A stretch of DNA of 64,000 nt from AP-15 sp963736715 (lineage in GTDB: Bacteria > Pseudomonadota > Alphaproteobacteria > ATCC43930 > CGMCC-115725). The stretch spans positions 248,001 through 312,000 of the forward strand of contig CAVTQA010000007.1 of NCBI GenBank assembly GCA_963736715.1, in the 5' to 3' direction. Numbering within the stretch: position 1 is the stretch's first letter; each line of letters starts with the position of its first letter. A program made the translations under genes and the position numbers. Below, piece after piece: positions 18,272 to 25,637 of this stretch. The notes below the pieces were generated by a model. That model had not been told where the DNA came from. It was given only the letters and a program-made list of their open reading frames with translations, and made no database searches.

Positions 18272-20107
18272 TCAACGCAGCGGCCAGAACAGAAGGATCA
18301 GAGGAACGCCGATCCCAACAACGATCAACGAGAGCGGCAATCCCAATTTCCAGTAATCCGCGAAGTGGTATCCGCCAGGTCCCATAACAAGAGTATTTGA
18401 TTGATGACCGATCGGCGACAAAAAATCGGATCCCGCGCCAAGCGCCACGGCAATCAAGAATGGATCGATTTTGTACCCCAAGCTTTGGGCCAGCTCGGCC
18501 GCGATCGGCCCCATGACCAGAACGGCGGCGGCGTGATGCAGGATCGGCGTCACCAGCATCGTCACCGCGAGAATCACCGCGAGGATCCCGTAGGCGGGCA
18601 GGTGGGCGGCAAATCCCGAAATCAGGCCCGCGAGCAGATCCGTCGTACCGGTGCTCTTGACCGCCTCGCCGATCGGGATCAGCGCGCCGATCATGATCAG
18701 GATCGGCCACTCGACCGCCGCATAGAGCTCGCTCAAGCTGAGCAAGCCGAGAAGAGCAATCGCAAGCGCCGCCGCAACAAAGGCGATCTCCGCCGGAACC
18801 AGTCGAAACGCAGCCGCAGCCATTGCCAGCGCGAGGATCGCGACCGGCATCAGCAGTTGGCGGCGGCGCCCGAGCCGCAATTGACGCTCGGCCAGCGGCA
18901 GGCAGCCGAGAGTCGCCAGCCTCTCATAGATCACGGCCCGACGTCCCTGGAACACGATCGCATCGCCGAGCTGGAACTTCAGGCGGCGCAGCCGAACCGC
19001 CGTTTGCCGTCCACGGCGGCCGATGGCCAATATGTTTACTCCGTATCGCTCGCGCAAATGCAGATCCGCGGCAGAATGGCCGATCAGCTCCGAATCGGCG
19101 GTGACTACCGCTTCGACCGTGGCGAGCCGGTTCGGGTCCAATTCGGCCGGCACGAGAGCGGCATCGTGCTTGGTTTCCGCACCCTGGGCCTCGCCGCCTT
19201 CGGACGTCTCGGGCAGCTCCTTGCTGCCGATGACCTCGAGCTTGCCGTCGCTGATGAACTGCTCGAGCGCCCGCGGGTCCGCCTCGACCACGAGCAGATC
19301 ATTCGGAAGTACAGCCCAGCTTCCGCCGGGGACATACCGCCGATATTCGTCGCGAACGATAGCAATAACAGCGACGTCGCCGCCGGCCGAATCCTCGAGC
19401 TCGGCCACGGTTCGGCCGGCAAACGGAGAGCCCGACCCGACCCGGAGCTCGCTCGTGTAGTCCTCGATCTTGAACGCGTTGTCGGCTGCTGTGGAGCGCC
19501 GCCCGCGCGGGATCAGACGCCAGCCGAAACTCAGGAACACGACCCCGCAGAGCGCGGTGCCGAAGGCGACCGGGAAAAAATCGAACATGTGAAAGGGCGC
19601 GCCTTCGAGCTCCTGCCGCACGGTCGCGGTCAACATGTTCGGCGAGGTGCCGATCAAGGTCATCGATCCGCCGAGCAGGGAAGCGAAGCTGAGCGGCATC
19701 AGAAACTCCGAGGGCGACCGCTCGTTTCGCCGGGCCACCTGAAAGGCCACCGGCATGAAAATCGCCAGCGCTCCGACATTCTTCACAAACGCCGAAAGAG
19801 CGGCGACACAAGCCGCCAGCACCCCGACCTGCAGAGAGGATGAGCGCAACAGCGGGGTCAGCCAGCGAAATATGACCTCGACAGCGCCCGACCGGGCGAT
19901 TGCGGCACTGAGGATCAGCGCACCCGCGATCAGCGGCACGACGGGGTTCGAATAGCCGGAGAAGGCATGATCGGCCGGCACGATGCCGCCGAGGACGGCA
20001 GCAAGCAGCGCCAGCAAGGCGACGAGGTCGTAGCGCAATCGGTCCCACAGGAACAGGACGATCATGCCGCCCAAGACGGCGAGGGTTATAATCTGGTCGC
20101 GACTCAC
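18272..20107 (-). CDS. SLC13/DASS-family permease with two RCK_C domains
   Basis: A 611-residue membrane transporter of the divalent anion:Na+ symporter type (SLC13). About 12 membrane segments occur in two blocks, residues 1-205 and 415-611. The conserved SFVKNVGALAIFMPVA-like region (AFVKNVGALAIFMPVAFQV), GGSMTLIGTSPNMLT and HHAAAVLVMGPIA correspond to the substrate clamps. Between the halves are two TrkA_C (RCK_C) domains (VGSGSPFAGRTVAELED and TVEAVVTADSELIGHSAADL). The gene starts at GTG 20107, overlapping the stop of the CBS gene by four bases (GTGA), so the two are translationally coupled. Substrate is likely sulfate or a dicarboxylate. Confidence 0.88.
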   Translation of the reverse strand: MSRDQIITLAVLGGMIVLFLWDRLRYDLVALLALLAAVLGGIVPADHAFSGYSNPVVPLIAGALILSAAIARSGAVEVIFRWLTPLLRSSSLQVGVLAACVAALSAFVKNVGALAIFMPVAFQVARRNERSPSEFLMPLSFASLLGGSMTLIGTSPNMLTATVRQELEGAPFHMFDFFPVAFGTALCGVVFLSFGWRLIPRGRRSTAADNAFKIEDYTSELRVGSGSPFAGRTVAELEDSAGGDVAVIAIVRDEYRRYVPGGSWAVLPNDLLVVEADPRALEQFISDGKLEVIGSKELPETSEGGEAQGAETKHDAALVPAELDPNRLATVEAVVTADSELIGHSAADLHLRERYGVNILAIGRRGRQTAVRLRRLKFQLGDAIVFQGRRAVIYERLATLGCLPLAERQLRLGRRRQLLMPVAILALAMAAAAFRLVPAEIAFVAAALAIALLGLLSLSELYAAVEWPILIMIGALIPIGEAVKSTGTTDLLAGLISGFAAHLPAYGILAVILAVTMLVTPILHHAAAVLVMGPIAAELAQSLGYKIDPFLIAVALGAGSDFLSPIGHQSNTLVMGPGGYHFADYWKLGLPLSLIVVGIGVPLILLFWPLR

Positions 20108-20490
20108 TGTGGCTGGTCGGTAGGTGACGACGTCTCGGCGGCATCGCGCGTGATCACTCCCACCAGGCGTTCGTCCGAACCGAGCACCGGCATCTGTTCG
20201 ATGCGGTGTTCGGTCATGCGCTGCGCGACAGCGGCGGCGGTTTCCTGTTCGCCGCAGGTGAACAGGGAGGAGGACATCACCTGGGACACCGGCGTGGTGC
20301 CCGGATCGCGCCCGGCAGCAACCACCCGAATGAGAATGTCTCCTCTCGTCAGCACCCCGCTCACGCGGTCACCGGCGCCCACGAGGATGAACCGGCTGTC
20401 GATATCGGCCATTGCCCGCGCAGCGCTTTGCACGCTCTCCTCCGCCGCGATAAGCGTAGGGCCCCGAACCATGAGCTCGGCAACGTGCAT
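20104..20490 (-). CDS. CBS-pair domain protein
   Basis: A 128-residue protein consisting of two CBS motifs: MHVAELMVRGPTLIAAEESV-VSGVLTRGDIL and VMSSSLFTCGEQETAAA-LVGVITRD. CBS pairs usually bind adenosyl ligands and regulate partners. The four-base overlap with the SLC13 permease makes a role in gating or sensing for that transporter likely. Confidence 0.85.
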   Translation of the reverse strand: MHVAELMVRGPTLIAAEESVQSAARAMADIDSRFILVGAGDRVSGVLTRGDILIRVVAAGRDPGTTPVSQVMSSSLFTCGEQETAAAVAQRMTEHRIEQMPVLGSDERLVGVITRDAAETSSPTDQPQ

Positions 20491-20552
20491 GCGTCCATCC
20501 CCTCGATTGGTTGCAGAGCGCTAACACCAGGCAGAGATGGGGGTTCTCTACG

Positions 20553-21200
20553 ATGACTGAACCGGGCGGAACCGCGCGGGAAGGGCTACTGCTGGTCATG
20601 GCGGCGTTGCTCGCCGCTCTTGCCGGCATGATAGACGCGGTCGCATACATCCATCTGAGCGGGCTTTTCGTGTCATTCATGAGCGGCAACAGCACCCAGC
20701 TCGCGGTCTCGCTCGGCCAAGGAAATCTGGCGACGGCAGCGACGATCGCCAAACTCGTCCTGTTTTTCGTTCTTGGCGCCGCCGGCGGGCAAATGCTCGC
20801 CGAGGTCACCGGAAACCGGCACATGACCGGCGTGCTTGTCGGGGTCGCGATTCTGCTCGTCATCTCCGGATTGCTGGCAACCGCCCCCGAGCCGATGACA
20901 TTCGCAATGGGGGCTCTCAACGCCGCGATGGATCGAGCCGGCCATATCCGGGTCAGCGTCACCTTTGTCACCGGCGTGCTGGTGCGCTTCGGTCAGGGTT
21001 TGGGCAATCTGCTCGTCCGTGGTCCGAGCGGGTGGGGTTGGGTAGCGCAAGGCTCTCCCTGGCTCGGGCTGATAGCCGGAGGGGCGCTCGGGGCCTTCGC
21101 TTACGCAAAAATCGGCGAAGCGGTGATTTGGGCTGCGGTAGGTTTCGCCTGCCTGCTTGCGGCTGCCTCGCTGCTGATGCCGCAGCCGAAGTCAACCTGA
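20553..21200 (+). CDS. DUF1275 (YoaK) family membrane protein
   Basis: A 215-residue integral membrane protein with about six hydrophobic segments. The DUF1275 signature is at the N-terminus: LLAALAGMIDAVAYIHLSGL followed by FVSFMSGNSTQLAVSLGQG. The later motif VTFVTGVLVRFGQGLGNLL is also conserved. Function is unknown for the family. The ATG at 20553 is preceded by a G-rich tract. It is divergent from the CBS gene and 67 bp upstream of the dehydratase. Confidence 0.85.
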   Translation: MTEPGGTAREGLLLVMAALLAALAGMIDAVAYIHLSGLFVSFMSGNSTQLAVSLGQGNLATAATIAKLVLFFVLGAAGGQMLAEVTGNRHMTGVLVGVAILLVISGLLATAPEPMTFAMGALNAAMDRAGHIRVSVTFVTGVLVRFGQGLGNLLVRGPSGWGWVAQGSPWLGLIAGGALGAFAYAKIGEAVIWAAVGFACLLAAASLLMPQPKST

Positions 21201-21267
21201 ACCGCCGCTCTTGCATACCCTCGCCGGTCAGCAGCAAGCTGGCGCATCGGAGAAGTGAGAGGATCAC

Positions 21268-22974
21268 ATGACCGAACCGGTCGGCCTCGCCCGCGGCCTC
21301 ACCAATTACGGCGACCCTGATTTTGCGCTCTACCTGCGGCGCTCCTTTGCGCGCTCGATGGGGTATTCGACCGATTTGCTGACGCGCCCGGTGATCGGCA
21401 TTGCCGACACATATTCCGGCTTCAACAATTGCCACCGGCACTTCCCCGAGTTGATCGACGCAGTCAAGCGTGGCGTGCTGGCGATGGGCGGGTTGCCGCT
21501 GACCTTTCCGACGATCTCTCTCGGCGAGGTGTTTCTCAGCCCTACCAGTCTGATGTTCCGCAATCTGATGGCGATCGACACCGAGGAGATGATCCGGGCC
21601 CAGCCGATGGATGCGGTCGTGCTGGTCGGCGGCTGCGACAAGACCGTGCCGGCTCAGCTGATGGGCGCCATTTCCGCCAACCGGCCCGCCATCGGGCTCG
21701 TCGCCGGTCCGATGCTGACCGCGCGCTGGCACGGTGAGCGGCTCGGCGCCTGCACCGATTGCCGGCGGTTCTGGGCGAGGTACCGCGCCGGCGAGATCGA
21801 CCGCGACGAGATCGGCGAGGTCGAGGGGAACCTCGCGACGACCGCCGGAACCTGCGCGGTCATGGGAACGGCGAGCACGATGGCGTCGATCGCCGAGGCG
21901 CTCGGCATGATCCTGCCCGGCAGCGCGGCGATCCCGGCGGTCCATGCCGACCGGCTGCGCGCCGCCGAAGCGACCGGCCGCGCCGCGATGCAGCTCGCCG
22001 GTTCCAGGCTGACACCCGATCGGATCGTGACGCCTGATGCGGTCGAGAATGCGCTGCGGGTGCTGATGGCGATCGGCGGCTCGACCAATGCGGTATTGCA
22101 TCTGACCGCGATCGCGGGACGGGCCGGCGTCGACCTCGACCTCAGCCGGCTCAACGAGATCAGCGAGACGACGCCGGTTCTTGTCGATCTGAAACCGACC
22201 GGCCCGCACTACATGGAGGATCTGTTTGCCGCTGGCGGCATCGGTGCGGTGCTGCGCGAGCTTAAACCGCTGCTGCACCTCGACTGCATGACGGTCGCCG
22301 GCGAAACCCTGGCGGAACGGCTCGCCGCGCCGGACGGTCCCGTCGACCGGTCTGTCGTCAAACCCTTGAATGATCCGCTGCAGCCGAAGGGCGGGGTCGT
22401 CGCGCTGTTCGGCTCGCTGGCGCCGAGGGGCGCGATCTTCAAGCGCTCGGCGGCCGACCCGAAACTGTTCGAGAAGGAGGGACGCGCCGTCGTCTTCACC
22501 TCGCTCGAGGACCTCTCGGCGCGCATCGACGACCCCGCGCTCGATGTGGCCCCGGACGATTTTCTCGTGTTGCAGAACGCAGGGCCGCTCAGCGCCTCGG
22601 GCATGCCCGAGGCCGGCTACCTGCCGATCCCGGGCAAGCTGGCGCGGGCCGGGGTCAAGGACATGGTGCGCATCTCCGACGCGCGGATGAGCGGCACGGC
22701 CTATGGCTCGATCGTATTGCATGTGACCCCCGACGCGGCGAGCGGCGGCCCGCTAGCCAAGGTCCGAAACGGCGACCGGATACGCCTCTCGGTCGCCGAG
22801 CGCCGCCTCGACCTCCTGGTTGCGCCGGAGGAGCTGGCGCGTCGCCCGGTCGCGCCGCCGCCGGTCCCTGAGCGCGGCTACGCCCTGCTCTACCGCCGCG
22901 AGATCCTGCAGGCCGACCGCGGCTGCGATTTCAATTTCCTGCGCAAGCATCCGCTCGCCGCAGCGGAAAGATAA
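21268..22974 (+). CDS. IlvD/Edd-family dehydratase (sugar-acid dehydratase type)
   Basis: A 568-residue [Fe-S] dehydratase removing water from a 2,3-dihydroxy acid or aldonic acid. Cluster cysteines and surroundings are visible at VLVGGCDKTVPAQLMG, LGACTDCRRFW and TTAGTCAVMGTASTMASIAE; the C-terminal half has VRISDARMSGTAYG (catalytic Ser region). CTDCRRFW between the first and second cysteine regions is characteristic of the L-arabinonate/D-xylonate-type branch rather than IlvD, so a sugar-acid dehydratase or a promiscuous dihydroxy-acid dehydratase is more likely. The ATG at 21268 follows GAGAGGA. Confidence 0.87.
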   Translation: MTEPVGLARGLTNYGDPDFALYLRRSFARSMGYSTDLLTRPVIGIADTYSGFNNCHRHFPELIDAVKRGVLAMGGLPLTFPTISLGEVFLSPTSLMFRNLMAIDTEEMIRAQPMDAVVLVGGCDKTVPAQLMGAISANRPAIGLVAGPMLTARWHGERLGACTDCRRFWARYRAGEIDRDEIGEVEGNLATTAGTCAVMGTASTMASIAEALGMILPGSAAIPAVHADRLRAAEATGRAAMQLAGSRLTPDRIVTPDAVENALRVLMAIGGSTNAVLHLTAIAGRAGVDLDLSRLNEISETTPVLVDLKPTGPHYMEDLFAAGGIGAVLRELKPLLHLDCMTVAGETLAERLAAPDGPVDRSVVKPLNDPLQPKGGVVALFGSLAPRGAIFKRSAADPKLFEKEGRAVVFTSLEDLSARIDDPALDVAPDDFLVLQNAGPLSASGMPEAGYLPIPGKLARAGVKDMVRISDARMSGTAYGSIVLHVTPDAASGGPLAKVRNGDRIRLSVAERRLDLLVAPEELARRPVAPPPVPERGYALLYRREILQADRGCDFNFLRKHPLAAAER

Positions 22975-23060
22975 GGGACTGGTCAGGTGTTCAGCCACGC
23001 CAGGGTTTCAGACAGCTCTCCCACTCACCCTCATCTCTGGTGTCCTGCAGGGCCGGTGAC

Positions 23061-23100
23061 CCCCTCACCCCGATCCTCTCCCCGCAAGCGGGGCGAGGGA
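23061..23100 (+). repeat. REP-like palindromic repeat, left flank of island
   Basis: This is a 40-bp copy of the ccctcacccc...gcaagcggggcgaggga repeat, containing the hairpin ccccgc-aa-gcgggg. It matches the left part of 16266-16366 and the inverted copy at 25574-25613. It sits 10 bp outside the left terminal inverted repeat of the island. Confidence 0.8.
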
Positions 23101-23110
23101 GCCGAAATTC

Positions 23111-23136
23111 CCGGTATTAGGTAGCAAACTCAGAAA
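23111..23136 (+). repeat. Left 26-bp terminal inverted repeat
   Basis: Starts ccggtattaggtagc and ends actcagaaa. It is the exact reverse complement of 25544-25569. The copy lies 7 bp beyond the stop of the small membrane protein gene. Confidence 0.85.
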
Positions 23137-23143
23137 ATCTGAA

Positions 23144-23458
23144 TCATTCGCTCTTCGCGCTGCCGAAATAAAAACCAGCGGCCGAACCAACGAGGGCAAC
23201 AGTAGGTCCAAAAACGATTGTCATCCAACTCCGAATCGTATCAATGTGATCTGGATGGCACCAAATAAAAGCAACCGAGACGACTACTTCTAATGCGAGA
23301 ATAGAAACGAGATAGTATGCGAGCCGGCGGCGCGCAGCCTCCTGGATATGCGGAAGCGGTTGCTGCTCGGGAGGTGACGCTGGCGCATCAATGTCGAGGG
23401 CAACGGGAGCTTCCGGCTCGCCGACCTCCGTAGGTTCTGGAGGCTCGTTGTCGGCCAT
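23144..23458 (-). CDS. Small two-helix membrane protein of unknown function
   Basis: A 104-residue protein, not recognised. The N-terminal 40 residues are acidic and proline-rich (EPPEPTEVGEPEAPVALD), likely cytoplasmic and disordered. Two hydrophobic segments follow: YYLVSILALEVVVSVAFIW and, after a polar loop with CHPDHIDT, WMTIVFGPTVALVGSAAGFY. The ATG at 23458 follows a GGGG tract. It lies just inside the left inverted repeat of the island. Such two-helix proteins with a disordered tail occur in mobile and defence loci, but nothing here proves a role. Confidence 0.6.
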   Translation of the reverse strand: MADNEPPEPTEVGEPEAPVALDIDAPASPPEQQPLPHIQEAARRRLAYYLVSILALEVVVSVAFIWCHPDHIDTIRSWMTIVFGPTVALVGSAAGFYFGSAKSE

Positions 23459-23642
23459 TTACCCCGTCTCAACATTCTTCCGGATCGTCAGGTCGCGGAA
23501 GCGGATCAACTTCGATTCGATCCGGACGGGGGGCGAAAGGCGGCATATGCCATTTTTCGCTGGGCCGCTCTGTGAGGTGACCTACGCAGAGAACGTGTTC
23601 TGGCTCCTCACTATGTTGATTGGCCGCTGCCATTTCCTCCCA

Positions 23643-23870
23643 TCATGTCGGATTAGGCCATACGAGTTCCCGGTATTCATTACCCTTTTTGAGTAGAACG
23701 TTCCATCCGGCGTTCTGCTGCCGTTGGAGGAATAGCTCATCCCCAATAGCGCGCCGAACTGCCTCCTGGATTGTTTTGAACCCGCCAAGTTCCTTTATAT
23801 CATCCAGTGCCTTCTTCGTGGTGGGTGAGAGGCGCAGTGTTACACGGGATTCCTTATCAGATTCGGCCAT
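23643..23870 (-). CDS. Ribbon-helix-helix-like DNA-binding protein, orphan
   Basis: A 75-residue protein. VTLRLSPTTKKALDDIKELG is a ribbon-helix-helix-like start (one strand then helix), followed by FKTIQEAVRRAIGDELFLQR as the second helix. The C-terminal tail (GWNVLLKKGNEYRELVWPNP) is unusual and aromatic. The ATG at 23870 has an AGGA at suitable distance; an in-frame ATG at 23900 is an alternative. RHH proteins are typical antitoxins or plasmid repressors, but no toxin partner is seen beside it. Confidence 0.6.
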   Translation of the reverse strand: MAESDKESRVTLRLSPTTKKALDDIKELGGFKTIQEAVRRAIGDELFLQRQQNAGWNVLLKKGNEYRELVWPNPT

Positions 23871-24218
23871 CGCGTTCGTCCTTTGACTCTGTTGTGGCAT
23901 CCTTTTGGTGCGCGCCCTACGTTGTAACGTCGTCAAAACGGTGTCTCCATGACGCAAGATTGGCTGGCATTTAGATAAAAAACAACTCAAAGCGTCGCAC
24001 ATCCGCGCATAGCTGGCATGCGAAAGCCACATATCAAAGTGGTCTCGACATAAGATTTCTCCTCTGCAGAGCCGGTCACCCTGGCTCCTAGTGGTTAAGA
24101 TTTTACTACGGAATAGGGGCACCAGTATGGCGTCTATCGGGCGTCAATTTTGCTCCAGGCTAAGTCTACCAGAGTGGGTTAGAGGGCGATCTCCCAAACC
24201 ATGCGCTGCCCGTTCGGG
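23871..24218. other. Gap without a supported gene inside the island
   Basis: About 350 bp upstream of the RHH gene and downstream of the IS1595 passenger gene. It contains AT-richer sequence (around 23960-24120) that may hold the RHH promoter. The frame upstream of the RHH start stays open to about 24122 but has no coding character. I see no convincing gene or IS end here. Confidence 0.5.
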
Positions 24219-24659
24219 CTAGCGCACGATCTCCCACAACACGCGCCGCCCTGGCCCGTCTAGCGCCCGCACGATCCCCTTGTTGCGGTAGTTGCGTAAG
24301 CAAGCGCCAACGCGTTTGTGAATGACCCTGAGTAGCGGTTTGTCCTCCGCCGCAAGGCTGCGGCTTGCCATGAAGCGCAACGCGATTTCGTGGGCAGGAA
24401 GCGGGTTGCGGGCATTGCGGAGGGCATTCAGCACCGTCCGGGACATCTCGCCCCGGAACGCGTGATTACGCGCTGGCAGCGGTCGAGGGCGGATATCGTC
24501 AAGGTCAATATCGGGTGCAAAAAGCCGAATCGTTGCGTCGAGGTTGTCGAGATCGATCACCAGGCGGCGGAGTTCCGACTGCGCCGTTTCGATCCGGCCC
24601 GCCAGCTCGGCTCGTTTCGCGATCAGCCCGGAAACGCCGTGGCTCTTGTCGGCGGTCAT
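24219..24659 (-). CDS. IS1595-associated passenger protein with C-terminal winged-helix-like domain
   Basis: A 146-residue protein. The N-terminal coiled coil (AKRAELAGRIETAQSELRRL) leads into DLDNLDATIRLFAPDIDLDD, then a basic linker PRPLPARNHAFRGEMSRTVL and a wHTH-like region ending VGACLRNYRNKGIVRALDG and RVLWEIVR. I recognise this layout as the small protein often encoded beside IS1595/ISXO2-type transposases in Rhizobiales; this is memory of the family, not a search. The ATG at 24659 overlaps the TGA of the transposase remnant by four bases (ATGA) and has a GGAG site five bases upstream. It may regulate transposition or bind the element ends. Confidence 0.6.
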   Translation of the reverse strand: MTADKSHGVSGLIAKRAELAGRIETAQSELRRLVIDLDNLDATIRLFAPDIDLDDIRPRPLPARNHAFRGEMSRTVLNALRNARNPLPAHEIALRFMASRSLAAEDKPLLRVIHKRVGACLRNYRNKGIVRALDGPGRRVLWEIVR

Positions 24660-24886
24660 GCGAAGCTCCGTTGCCAGTAGCCGCACCATTGCTCGGATTT
24701 CGGATGCGCCAGGGCCGCGCGGGCGGCGAGGTTAACCAATGCGCCGTTCGGCTGGCGCCGATGGTGTTCGCGCCACGCGCATTCCCGCGCGAAGGCGGCG
24801 AGGTAAGGTCCAGCTATGTGATGGTGATGGCCGAACTCGCCGCGCCGCAGTCGCGAGAAGTAGGACTCGGCCCAGTTGGTTGATGC
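24656..24886 (-). pseudogene. IS1595-family transposase, C-terminal fragment
   Basis: About 76 residues beginning at ASTNWAESYFSRLRRGEFG and ending HPKSEQWCGYWQRSFA. The STNxxESYFSxLRRG motif with the following HHHH and the AWREHHRR segment is the C-terminal signature of ISXO2/IS1595 DDE transposases. The catalytic N-terminal two thirds are missing. At 24886 the frame runs into sequence antisense to the XRE fragment, so the truncation point is a junction between two unrelated genes. The stop codon overlaps the passenger gene start. Confidence 0.65.
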
Positions 24887-25100
24887 GCCGTCAGCCGAAA
24901 CCCGAGCTGGCGTCGGTCTTTCGACCGTGCGCGATTTCGAGAAGGGTGAGCGGACCCCTATCGCCAACAACCTCGCGGCCATCCGGCGCGTGATCGAAGC
25001 TGCTGGAATTAAGCTCGTGTTCCGAGACGACGGGGAAGCTGCTGGGATCGCGGCAAACGATCCCAGCGAGACCGCTCAGCGCCCTCGCGGACGCGGGTGA
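24876..25100 (+). pseudogene. XRE-type HTH regulator, truncated and frameshifted
   Basis: The visible part is the second half of an HTH_3 domain, GVGLSTVRDFEKGERTPIAN followed by NLAAIRRVIEAAGIKLVFRD, matching the short regulators with the RAGVGLSTVRDFE motif. The N-terminal helices are absent. Remnants of a QPxPELAS segment appear in a different frame just upstream, implying a frameshift as well as the truncation at about 24886, where the IS1595 fragment begins on the opposite strand. An ATG at 24876 opens the frame but is unlikely to make a functional protein. Confidence 0.6.
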
Positions 25101-25241
25101 TCGCGCCACACTTTGCGAAATCGGCCTATCGAGAGGCGATCTCCGGCGCGGATGTTTGGGTGTAGAAGTGGCTCGTTCGTAGGCGTCAAGATGGTCGGTA
25201 TCAGCCAAGTTGGCCTGCTCCCTTCAAACAGGTTGAAGTGA

Positions 25242-25366
25242 GGCCAGCTCTCGGTTAAACTCCGACTGTCTACCGTCTGGCGTCTTTCGAGAGCTGGCCA
25301 GACATTCCCTTCCTCACGGAAGGGACAGAACCGCTGGGTGGTTGCACACCCAGCGGTTTCGGTTTT
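25242..25366 (+). ncRNA. Candidate structured RNA: three consecutive hairpins ending in a terminator
   Basis: Hairpin 1 is a perfect 12-bp stem, ggccagctctcg (25242-25253) with cgagagctggcc (25288-25299), around a 34-nt loop. Hairpin 2 is tcccttcc-tcac-ggaaggga (25306-25325). Hairpin 3 is a 12-bp stem, aaccgctgggtg (25329-25340) with cacccagcggtt (25347-25358), followed by a T-rich tail (tcggtttt). There is no coding frame across it. This looks like a small RNA with an intrinsic terminator on the plus strand. It could alternatively be the leader or tail of a longer transcript. Confidence 0.45.
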
Positions 25367-25411
25367 AGGCTCCAGTGAGCACGTGCGTCAATAGGATAAT
25401 TAAAGAATACC

Positions 25412-25525
25412 AAAAGGGAATACAGTCCCGCATCGCCGCGCGCCGGCAAATTTGCCGCCGGGACAAGTTGTCCGGCAAATTTGGGGTGGGACTACAATCC
25501 CCTTTTATTTCACCGTGAGTGAAAT
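25412..25525. other. Dense dyad array at right end of island
   Basis: An outer imperfect inverted repeat, aaaagggaatacagtccc (25412-25429) with gggactacaatcccctttt (25488-25506), encloses a perfect 14-bp palindrome cggcaaatttgccg (25444-25457), an odd palindrome ggacaagttgtcc (25461-25473) and a second ccggcaaattt (25472-25482). A further hairpin, atttcac-cgtga-gtgaaat, lies at 25507-25525. The cluster stops 18 bp before the right inverted repeat. It resembles a protein-binding site array (resolution, partition or transposase sub-terminal sites). Confidence 0.5.
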
Positions 25526-25543
25526 CCGATCCCAAGTGGCCGC

Positions 25544-25569
25544 TTTCTGAGTTTGCTACCTAATACCGG
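25544..25569 (-). repeat. Right 26-bp terminal inverted repeat
   Basis: Exact reverse complement of 23111-23136. Only four bases separate it from the inverted REP-like repeat at 25574-25613. Confidence 0.85.
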
Positions 25570-25573
25570 AAAT

Positions 25574-25613
25574 TCCCTCGCCCTGCTTGCGGGGAGAGGG
25601 CTAGGGTGAGGGG
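25574..25613 (-). repeat. REP-like palindromic repeat, right flank of island (inverted)
   Basis: A 40-bp copy of the same repeat as at 23061-23100, in the opposite orientation, with a handful of differences (for example gcaagcagggcg instead of gcaagcggggcg on its own strand). With the left copy it forms an inverted REP pair separated by the 2.46-kb island. Confidence 0.8.
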
Positions 25614-25637
25614 CAATTCTCGCCAGCGAGCCTGCTC

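Larger units (their letters stand above)
23111..25569. mobile_element. 2.46-kb accessory island bounded by 26-bp perfect inverted repeats
   Basis: The ends 23111-23136 and 25544-25569 are identical 26-mers in opposite orientation, each with a REP-like repeat immediately outside, also in opposite orientation. Inside are a small membrane protein, an RHH protein, an IS1595-type transposase tail with passenger gene, an XRE fragment, and a structured non-coding right end. Base composition is visibly less GC-rich than in the flanking dehydratase and deacetylase genes. No complete transposase is present, so the unit is probably non-autonomous or decayed. No target-site duplication was identified. 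Confidence 0.65.

Noticed and set aside
20968..22722. Long minus-strand open frame opposite the IlvD/Edd dehydratase
   Set aside because: No recognisable domain; the plus strand carries the Fe-S cysteine motifs.
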